This document shows, in pieces, positions 55,715 through 64,000 of a stretch of DNA of 64,000 nt. Positions within the stretch are counted from its first letter, which is position 1. Every line of letters starts with the position of its first letter. Source of the DNA: Lepidonotus clava (taxonomy: Eukaryota; Annelida; Polychaeta; Phyllodocida; Polynoidae). The translations under genes were made by a program, and so were the position numbers. The notes beneath the pieces are model-generated. The model was given only the letters and a program-made list of their open reading frames with translations. It was not told the origin of the DNA and did not search any database. The stretch spans positions 51,413,526 to 51,477,525 of the forward strand of contig OW387138.1 of NCBI GenBank assembly GCA_936440205.1, read 5' to 3'.

Positions 55715-58700
55715 CTACAAGAAGTCGTGGCGCCGAAGGGGACATACGATCATATTTTCTTGTTCAACCACATATCCAAAATGTCCACTTATCCGCATAA
55801 CAGGCAGGAAAGATGCCCATGAAGGTTGCTCGAACTTTTCCTTGTGCCACATTGTATAAGGACTTATGTATCTGGATTCGACGGTGCTGGGTCGGTACCA
55901 CTTCACAGCTGCAAACACATGTTGCCTCTTCTGCCCGGTTGCATTACATTGTATGTAATGTTTCACGTAGTGGGTGGCGATGCACGGTCGCTCCCGGGGG
56001 TCATTCTGTCCGTCTTCGTACCAATTTGCCATTAGTCTAGACAACTTTTTACCACTGCTGGAATTTGTGCTGGAATAAGTCATGGGGCCATATTTTACGA
56101 CTTTAGACTTCACGTAAAATGAAGGCAGAAATGACTTCTCTAGGATCTCCTGTTCTGTGGGGTACATCTTTTTGTATGTTTTTTTGAGCAGCTCAAGATC
56201 GTCCGAGTCGATCCACGCCTTTTCTTCTCTAACTGTCTCGAAGCCGTCGGTGAGACTCCATAGGCTCTCGCACCGCGCGAATTCTCGCTCATTGGGTACA
56301 TCGAGTGTTTCCAGGACCGTTCTTGCTTTCTTCTCTCCTTCTCCCAGCTGGCAGTGTTTGACAAATTTCCCCTCGTGTTTGGACGGCATTTCGGCGCGCG
56401 CCTGACTGACACGACTCATCCTGTGAAACCTCTCAAACAATTGTTTCTCTATCTGGCGATTGTTAGTCGGCACATCCCCCAAGTAACCATTATACCGCTC
56501 AAAACTGAACAGCCAAGTACTGGGAGCTGGACCATACTCCCGGAGACACTCCTTTAAATGGAGATGTAGATGCATGTTTGGGGTAATGAAATCAGAACCG
56601 AACTGGAGCTCTGTGCTCTTGCAAAAGTGCAATAGTTTCCTGTGTGCCTGTTCTATCTCGTGGTGTGTAATACAAGGCTTGCACAGAAGTCGAGTGGCTT
56701 CTACGAAACGCTGCCAGCTATGAAGCATATTCTCCGGCAAAAGGCCCTGGAGGCAGTATCCAGACGAGACTGTAACCCAATTCTTCCACTCCTTTGCCGT
56801 CCACATCCCAGCGTTCGATTTGATGTTAGTTACCACGCAGTCATCCGGTAGTCCCTCTTTAAACTGATTCAGACGATCATCAATAGTCAACACCTGATTA
56901 GCGCTTAGTACAACGTCATCTGTTGAATTCTTCTTCTTCTTTGACAACTCTTTGTCGGTCCACCTCTTCCACATTCGCTTGGCAGTCCCTGAATCCCAAT
57001 AATAAAAGCACATATGTGAAATCGGTATTGAAACCCCAATGAACTAATAGTCCAAATTAAAGGCAAATGCAAGTTCCATTTCAAACACATTATCAGTGCT
57101 AAACATTAATTAACGTTAGGTCAAGCTTCAACACTTACCCAACAGTACATTATGCATCACATCGATCGAGAGGAACCTGAAGAAATGAATGTAATATAAT
57201 ACAGTTACTGCTAATGGAAACATTTGTATTAATGTTTATTCAAATGTCAAATTAAAATTGTTAATATTTTGGTATAATTCTGTGTAAGATTTGCCTTTAA
57301 ATTTGTTCGGCCTGGAGATTGAACTTACCTGATGGGATTGAAGTAGGGCAATTCTAGGAGGACACAGGAACGAGCTCCATACTGCTTCTCAAGTTTACTT
57401 TTCTCTCTCGGGGTGGATGCAGCTGTAATCTCACTCACTCTCTCCTTGTGTTGGTCCAGAGTACGAGGAGTCCAATTCGCCATGTTGAATCCTCCACGGT
57501 TTGAATTCTTGAATTCCTTCAGACATTTTGAACAACCCATGATAGCATTAGGTAGCAGGAAACCGCAGGTCTTCCTCCCTGCAGGCAGGTCGGCAGCAAC
57601 GTTCAAAAGCGCCAACTTAACGGTCTTGCCATTTGGGCAATCGTTGGTTATAAGCCTTTTTCCCTGATGCCAGAATTCCTTGAGTTCGTTGACTAGGGGC
57701 CTCAGAAAACTGGTAAGGTCGGCAGGTTCTTTACTTAAGTTTGGAATGATACCGTATAGTATGACGTTCTCAAGTCTGTACCGCTCATTTCTGGGTAGGT
57801 TAAGTATTGTTAGGTAAATGCCCCCTACTGACATCGAAGCTTTCCGAGAGAATGGTTGAAACCAATCGATATTCATCTGAAGAGCCAAGTTGTTTTCATT
57901 ATCAAGAAAGCCGTCGTTGTTCGCGTCAAATTCTTTCCATACCGAACCGTCGTAGATGTCAGCAAACACTCCTTCAGGTATCCTCCTGCCCTTCCACTCT
58001 CTACATTTCAGCTCAAAACCTGGACGTTTCATCATAACCTGCAAACTCTTCTCGAGCGACTGGTAACAGAATGTCCTGACTGGAAGGAAGGTAATTTCCC
58101 CCACAATCTTGGTCTCATAAAACAATTTCCTGTTGCAGCGTTTTAAATCATCACCGATGGTTGTACACCTAATGGGTTGCTGATTACCATTACGATCCGT
58201 GTAAAAGCCTAGACCTCGCACACGCTCAGTGGTGGACAACACAGAATGCGACAACGTATAACAGGCCGGGCAGCATACACTGATAGAGTAATTAGTCATC
58301 GTTAGGTCTGTACCCAACCATTTGTACATCATCCGCATCGTTTTGGGGAATACTGCCTCCGCTGCTTGTGAAACCCGGTCATTACCTGCTACCGTCAATA
58401 ATTCACAAATGAAGCACATAACTTTAGCCATTTGCGTATCACTGGTGAAGGTGTGGATCTGCCACTGCAAAAGAAAGAACAGAACCCATGAAAATAGGCT
58501 TTGGATATTCTTATTAGGGGTACCACTAACAAGCCTTGCCAATGGGCTAGGACGACCCGTCCCGTCACCGAAAACCACTTTTAAGTGACGGATGGCCCTG
58601 TTGCGAATCTTGACTGCCTCTGGATCAAGCTTATCATTTTCTTCCGTTTCTTGGGAATCTTCCATGGTACCGTAATAGTCTTGCATATCATCACCTGACT

Positions 58701-59906
58701 CCTCATCGGCATCCATGGGTACCGCCTCTTCAACAGGCTGATTGCGACCCACAGGCTGACTGTCTGCTTCTCCCGGATTCCCGACTTCAGCCTGCCGCTG
58801 ATTAGCAGCTGCAGCTTCTGCCCGAATACCAGCTCCAACCTGGATACCACCTTCAGCCCGAATTCCCGCTTCAACCTGCATACCACCTTCAGCCTCAATA
58901 CCCGCTTCAGCCTGGTTACCTGCCTCAGCCTCAACACCCGCTTCAACCTGCATACCACCTTCAGCCTCAATACCAGCTTCAGCCTGGTTACCTGCCTCAG
59001 CCTCAACACCCGCTTCAGCCTTGTTACCTGCCTCAGCCTGAAAACCTGCTTCAGCCTGGTTACCTGCCTCAGCCTGAAAACCTGCTTCAGCCTTGTTACC
59101 TGCCTCAGCCTGAAAACCTGCTTCAGCCTGGTTACCTGCCTCAGCCTGAAAACCTGCTTCAGCCTGGTTACCTGCCTCAGCCTGAAAACCTGCTTCAGCC
59201 TGGTTAACTGCCTCAGCCTGAAAACCTGCTTCAGCCTGGTTACCTGCCTCAGCCTGAAAACCTGCTTCAGCCTGGTTACCTGCCTCAGCCTGAAAACCTG
59301 CTTCAGCCTGGTTACCTGCCTCAGCCTGAATATCTGCAGCTTCGGCCTCAAGACCCACTTCTGCCTGATTGCCAGCGCGTTGAGGTAAACCAAATGGGAT
59401 TGGTTCTGCAAGACACATGTATAATAATAAATCAAATGTACAGTCGGGTTTCAGAGTACAGACTTTCCCACCCAATGTTGTTTCTCTGACTCAAAAGCTA
59501 TGATAGAAAGATGCATGGAGGGATACATATATATAACGTCCATTGTTCAAGTCATTCATTATTTGAACAATTGTTTAATTGTCAAGAAAAGATTTAGGCT
59601 GGCGATAATTTTCCAAACACTAACTGATCATTAAGAGTATAGTAGGTATTTGAAAATAATATCTATGCGCGCAAGCTAGCTAGGAAGGTTTTGAAGGATA
59701 TCGATTTCAGGTGAAAGTGACTTTATCCTAGTTATACTATTTATCTGGTACTCACCATGCTCCTTAAGATGCTTCCTGTTATATGTACTTTTTGAAACTG
59801 CACGTTTACATGTGTCGCACCATCGGTTTCGGCTAGTGTCCATATTTCTTCTGGTTTCTGCCTGGTCACTGGTCAGACCCTTGAAACACCACGATCGCGA
59901 GGCCAT
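55715..59906 (-). CDS. EnSpm/CACTA-type transposase, second copy, four exons, looks whole
   Basis: Exons on the minus strand: 59,906-59,756, 59,405-57,329, 57,176-57,139 and 56,988-55,715, total 3,540 nt (1,179 residues). GT-AG borders and phases agree. Order of parts: a C2H2-like finger (WCDTCKRAVSKSTYNRKHLKEH, 22 residues with Cys x2 Cys and two His) in the first exon; a variable NQAEAGFQAEAG array; an acidic stretch; and a TNP2-like domain with NLPRNERYRLENV, KLALLNVAADLPAG and CSKCLKEF. SIDVMHNVLLG follows on the 38-nt exon, and a DUF4218-like part has HLHLHLKECLREYGP and SFERYNGYLGD. It would bind the CAC...GTG ends and move the element. TATA box at 59,977-59,984. The family call rests on these motifs. 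Confidence 0.85.
58900..59330. repeat. 36-bp coding tandem repeat, expanded in the second copy
   Basis: Eight GFQ-type units plus several GVEAEAG/GIEAEGG variants, against five GFQ-type units in the left copy. The changes keep the frame because the unit is 36 bases. Confidence 0.85.
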
Positions 59907-59976
59907 GGCGAACTTGAGTTAGACAGCAGCACTTCAGGGCGATGAACCTTCCCCATTTGCGACCACGACACAAGTA

Positions 59977-59984
59977 TTTATATA
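59977..59984 (-). promoter_or_regulatory. TATA box of transposase gene, second copy
   Basis: TATATAAA on the minus strand about 70 bases upstream of the ATG, the same site as in the left copy. Confidence 0.5.
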
Positions 59985-60753
59985 TGGTACAGACCGACGC
60001 CTATGGTCCCACCAGCTGAAAGCCGCGAATTGCCGCGACATGCCACAGCCCCGACCCAGGGGTAGTTGCACTCGAGCTCCTAACCTCAGACACCCGTGTG
60101 AAATTAAAGCCGAGAACAGCCTGCCACAGTATTACCAGGAGATTAATGTCGCCTCCAGCCTGGCCGTCACGGTAGCGCGTTGTCGTGATTTGTCGGGCGC
60201 GTGAAGTTTCTCCAGCTTTCGAAACGCATCGTCCGCCGTCTGGACTGGTGAGGGCATGACACCTGCCATTAAAACCTAGGGTCTATCCATTAAAGGGCGG
60301 TGAAGTTTCCTCAGCTTCCGAAACGCATCGGCTGCCGTCAGGTCGACTGGTCATAGGATTTCATCTGCCTTGAAAACTGAGCTCGAAGTTTAGCTCGAAG
60401 GTCAAACCTTAAGCTTTCTGCTACTACTTAGGGTCAGCTTATTTCGTTATATAGTGCGTTTGGTGTACGGCTACGTGAATATCATGAGTGTCAAAATCCT
60501 GAGTGCCACCCTTGGTGAGAATCTTCTTAATTACTTTTGTTGTACAAGTGATACGAGTCGATGGCCGACTTTCCAAATTATTCAAAATAGGTAAAACATA
60601 TGTATTCATTCTGGGGGTCGCCCTTCCTAATTAAATAATATGGCCAGTTTTCTGAATTCTAGGGTGTGGCCATATGGCAGTTATAGTTTATTCTGTCTGT
60701 TTGAATAGCCTGGCCATGGTAATTTGGAACGAAGGTGTTTGTTTAAAGTTGAG

Positions 60754-61584
60754 ATGACAACCTTCATGTTCTCTTCTTTTTTTTTTTTTCAATATATAGC
60801 TGCCGCGTACTTGGTTCTTGTATCATGCGTGGAATTTGTTCGAGCTGCCAGTGGCGGACACTGGCCTAGGGTCGTTCACAATAAGCCTGGAGTAACCCGT
60901 ACCCGGTTGGTCAACCTCACTGCTCCATTTACCGGTCACCCTCCACCAAAACACGATGCGATGACCGGCCTCACCTTTCATGACACCCTGCAAGCCTTGT
61001 TGGACCAGGACCATACCGTAACTGACACTGGATCTGAAGCCAACCCAGGAGACGGAAACATTAAAGAATTCCCAACTGTGGTACTTCTCTCTTCGTACAC
61101 TCTTCTTCTTATCCTCGCCGTAGCCATAATTATTAGCATATTCTTTGTTTGCTCCGGAATTAATCGCATCTTCGCAGATGCTCGTTTTCGTGTATACTTG
61201 CTTGTCTCGGGCAATCACAGTGTATGGCTTAAAATAGGCACGTTCCCTGGACATTTTGGAGATTATATCTTTCAAACAGACGATCCTATCACACTGACTA
61301 AAGCCGAAAATATATGCCTAGGCGCACGATACACATTGAACTGTGTCATCCAAATGACCGACTGCTATACCGGCACATCGACACGACTGCCCACACATTT
61401 AAAGGTTAATAAACTGAAGGACATCATGTTGACAAGATTGATGACTAAGGACATTATACGCTACCAGTTGGTTACCATGGGTATAGGCATAGGAGAGCCT
61501 GTTCTTTTGGGGAAATACCGGCCCGGTGAGCTTGCAATTAGTACTAATACTTCAGTCGACTTAAGCCGTGTTGACCTTGATTAA
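60754..61584 (+). CDS. Single-pass membrane protein of unknown family, second copy
   Basis: In this copy the frame is open from ATG 60,754 (MTTFMFSSFFFF) through the pyrimidine tract, which would give a long hydrophobic signal peptide. Alternatively the coding part begins after an AG acceptor at 60,799. The membrane segment and the strand-rich tail are as in the left copy. AATAAA at 61,690-61,695. It is divergent from the transposase gene across a region with duplicated motifs. Family unknown. Confidence 0.7.
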   Translation: MTTFMFSSFFFFQYIAAAYLVLVSCVEFVRAASGGHWPRVVHNKPGVTRTRLVNLTAPFTGHPPPKHDAMTGLTFHDTLQALLDQDHTVTDTGSEANPGDGNIKEFPTVVLLSSYTLLLILAVAIIISIFFVCSGINRIFADARFRVYLLVSGNHSVWLKIGTFPGHFGDYIFQTDDPITLTKAENICLGARYTLNCVIQMTDCYTGTSTRLPTHLKVNKLKDIMLTRLMTKDIIRYQLVTMGIGIGEPVLLGKYRPGELAISTNTSVDLSRVDLD

Positions 61585-61689
61585 GTCTTGTGTGAAAAAT
61601 GTTGTATTTTTGTGTGTTTACTACCAATATGCTGCCGAACGTGCGTCAATCGATACAAGTGTTATGGTTATAAATTGAATTTGTAGCTA

Positions 61690-61695
61690 AATAAA
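61690..61695 (+). terminator. Poly(A) signal of membrane protein gene, second copy
   Basis: AATAAA about 105 bases past the stop, as in the left copy. Confidence 0.6.
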
Positions 61696-61699
61696 ATTT

Positions 61700-62940
61700 C
61701 GGTTTTGGAAAGAGCAGTATGACGCTGACAAGAGCGCTTTTACTCTGGCTCGGGCTAGGGTCGACCCCTTAGGTAATCTGCGAGACAGGCCCCTAATTTA
61801 GGGGCCTGAGGCTAAACTAGGTCTGCAACCAAAACTAGTAGTGGAATTAAATGTGGTTAACGCCACAATCTGGCGATCGGGCTCCAACCGAAATTATGGC
61901 TATAGCTAATTAAGCTATTGTCCCTTAATAAATCTCGACACCTAAATTGACTTGTTTGTTTTTTAAATTATTAATTTTGCAATGTCACAGAAGCTCCAAG
62001 TTACCTATACATAACTCCCGGAGAACTCCCACTTTAAAGGGTTACACTATATGCAAGAGGTTTTTTTATTCTCTCACAGAAAGAATATAGGTCACCGTGC
62101 CATACAAATCCTAGAAAGTATTTCAGGTTCATCAGGAGACTACATGGTCACTTGTAAATTTTGATAGGTCCTACTGGCAGCGATGTATTTGATCATAATA
62201 AAATTTCTGAAAAATTACTTTTGCACCTTACTGCATGGAATCGAACTAAAAAGGATCCACTTGAAAAGAAGTAACAGTTCTTAATTAAAACCGGCTTCAT
62301 GCAACATTATTTTTTCATGACTGCGAAATAAGTACGAAGAGATGATTCATGTCGCATCATTTTAAAAATCGTATATCGAGCTTATGTTTGTTTAAAATAC
62401 ACTTTTTATGATTGATTTATGTTATTATTGATAACAGGCCTAGGTGTCATTCCATTGCTCTTCTAATGGTAGAGACCTTGTACCATAACACTCATCAAAA
62501 AAGTGTTGTATTGTAATCGATTTCAAGTTCGTGGTCTATCTTCAAGAAATAGCACATTCGGGTTTTCAACAAAATGACAGGTCATTATAGTTAAATGCGT
62601 TTCGTATCGTAAATAAAAAGTATTCATGAATTTAAGATTCACTTATGAGAAGGACCTGTATAACGCGTACGGTTTTAGACTAATATAAGGCGAGTCTTAC
62701 CAACATATCTATAGAAATACTTCCCTGCTTATCGAGCATGCCACAATCAAAACAAGAAGCGCAAAGTTCTTTGATAAAAGTTTATAAAACGACTATACAA
62801 TTGAAGAAAGTACAAAGACCTAACATACAGCGTGACACAGACCATACAATTAAACGTAGTGTAATTATAAAGAAAACATAAAGATGATAAACATAAACAT
62901 CACATAAAATAGAGCTTTAAACAGACCCTTTAGAAATAAG
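61700..62940. other. Conserved non-coding region, second copy
   Basis: Counterpart of 32,620-33,846 with few differences and no ORF. The GCCCCTAA/TTAGGGGC hairpin is kept. Confidence 0.5.
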
Positions 62941-63345
62941 TTAAATTGGCTGTGCATCGGCGATACCCGACCGATACCCGGGCTTCACCGCCCAGTCTGG
63001 GGTGTTGGGAGGAGGCTGTTGGCGTTTTGGATTATCGTCGGGGACATTGTTCCGCTTCTTTTCCATTCTAACGCCCCGCTGACGGCCGCTAATTTCGTCA
63101 TACTCAATTTCGTCCAGGTGGGCTTTGTAGGCCCTCAGCTCATCGCTCTCCCACACGAGCGGTTTGACGCGGCGGTGATATCGCTCTTTCGTCTTCCCGT
63201 CTTTGTCGACCGCGGCCGGATAATAAAGTCCGCGCTCCTCGTCGCTCGTGTAGTCGGGGGTGAGGAGGCGCCTCACGGAATTCTTTCGAGCTTCTTCCCA
63301 CGTTTTGACGAAATTTTCCAACCCCACTATCCGTCTTCTGAGCTT
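62941..63345 (-). CDS. Last exon of the coiled-coil protein gene, second copy
   Basis: Matches 33,847-34,245, two codons longer, with the same acceptor (TTTGCAG before AAGCT) and the same PPPNTPDWAVKP end. Earlier exons are not seen before the window end. Confidence 0.7.
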   Translation of the reverse strand, partial: KLRRRIVGLENFVKTWEEARKNSVRRLLTPDYTSDEERGLYYPAAVDKDGKTKERYHRRVKPLVWESDELRAYKAHLDEIEYDEISGRQRGVRMEKKRNNVPDDNPKRQQPPPNTPDWAVKPGYRSGIADAQPI

Positions 63346-64000
63346 CTGCAAAGTTAAAAAGACACTTTTTTATTTTAATACAGTTACGACATACTTGGTC
63401 AAGAACATCCAATAAACACAAACAAGTTTTTCAATATTTCAGTTGCCTTAATTTAAAAGCTGGTCACTGCAGTTAATTTCAAAAGCGTTGCTTTATCCTT
63501 GGTCTCTATAACATACAGGCACTTTTTATTAATTGTGTCATATCCATTCTAATTGTATGTCAAGATTATTGTCCAAGGAAGCAAGTAAGGTTACAGTGCT
63601 CTATAAAAATTCATAATGTAAAAAAATTATAATTGTTTCCCAAGTTTCAGTGTTACAACCATAAGATCATTTCACAGCCGGGCCCCCTGTTTTAAGCCAA
63701 ATTGCCGATTCACAGCTACAGCCCCCGGTATAGTTCCGACCGCAGTTTGTACGTATACCCCTTTTTGAACTGAGTGGGTCCCCGGGAAGTCACACCCCCT
63801 ACACCATAGACCCCCAGTCTGTCTACTCAGATATCAAAGTAGGACATATCATCGTTCTTCAAAATAGAAAACAACCCCTTTCCACTGACATTTATACCAA
63901 AAAATCGACCCCTTATTCTTCAAAACGCAGACATTTAGTGGCCAAGAAATACCCTTTTTCGTGAAATTTCATATTTCCCAGGAAAAAAAAGACCCTTATT
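63346..64000. other. Intron and start of a sequence not shared with the left copy
   Basis: Follows the left copy up to about 63,805 (with a segment of about 240 bases, 34,563-34,810, absent) and then changes to unrelated DNA up to the window end. Probably an insertion in the intron of the coiled-coil gene. Confidence 0.5.

Larger units (their letters stand above)
49528..64000. mobile_element. Second copy of the giant element, cut by the window end
   Basis: Begins CACGGGAAGAATTTGAACTC at 49,528 with the same terminal arm and the same gene order and orientation as the left copy: PHD gene, transposase, membrane protein, coiled-coil gene. The left arm is partly doubled (49,930-50,275 and 52,893-53,235) with 2.6 kb of other DNA between. 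The transposase gene looks whole here. The right half, with any envelope-like gene, lies beyond the window. Confidence 0.75.

Noticed and set aside
58900-59330. CRISPR-like array
   Set aside because: Units are contiguous, coding and in frame, with no spacers, and the DNA is animal.

Overview
The window is metazoan nuclear DNA. Genes have GT-AG introns and AATAAA signals, and the space is filled with animal-type mobile elements: a LINE, a Polinton, a CACTA/EnSpm-type DNA transposon and several MITEs. Nothing fixes the species. The mixture suits a repeat-rich marine invertebrate, such as a mollusc, brachiopod or invertebrate deuterostome. I see no certain single-copy host gene.

Layout. (1) 0.7-2.15 kb: the 3' exons of a small PHD-finger gene on the plus strand. 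(2) 2.4-9.0 kb: a nearly full-length, lightly damaged jockey/CR1-type LINE. Its ORF1 runs into a NADAR (YbiA-like) domain and is followed by an SGNH-hydrolase-like reading frame, then by endonuclease-RT. (3) 10.4-21 kb, minus strand: a broken old Polinton (DNA polymerase B with zinc fingers, packaging ATPase, integrase, capsid-type remnants) carrying a palindromic Harbinger-like MITE. (4) 21-23.7 kb: repeats, a perfect hairpin MITE and an unassigned ORF. (5) 23,697-48,815: a giant (25.1 kb) element bounded by inverted repeats of about 540 bp that start CAC and end GTG. (6) 49,528 to the window end: a second, very similar copy in the same orientation, cut by the window edge.

The giant element is the most unusual content. 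It carries, from left to right, a five-exon PHD-finger gene (-), a spliced EnSpm/CACTA-type transposase gene with a zinc finger and a variable 36-bp coding repeat (-), a single-pass membrane protein gene (+), a six-exon coiled-coil protein gene (-), a second small membrane protein gene (+), and a 620-residue baculovirus-F/errantivirus-like envelope glycoprotein gene (-). Two gene pairs are divergent and share promoter regions with duplicated motifs. The transposase plus terminal repeats explain movement within a genome. The envelope and membrane genes suggest, by inference only, that the lineage once had or still has a between-cell phase. I know of no described CACTA element with this cargo. 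The left copy also holds a nested 3.3-kb non-autonomous relative with its own 3-bp target duplication.

Limits: all calls are by eye from sequence and motif memory. No database search, alignment score or structure prediction was run. Envelope- and capsid-bearing elements are described as fossils.
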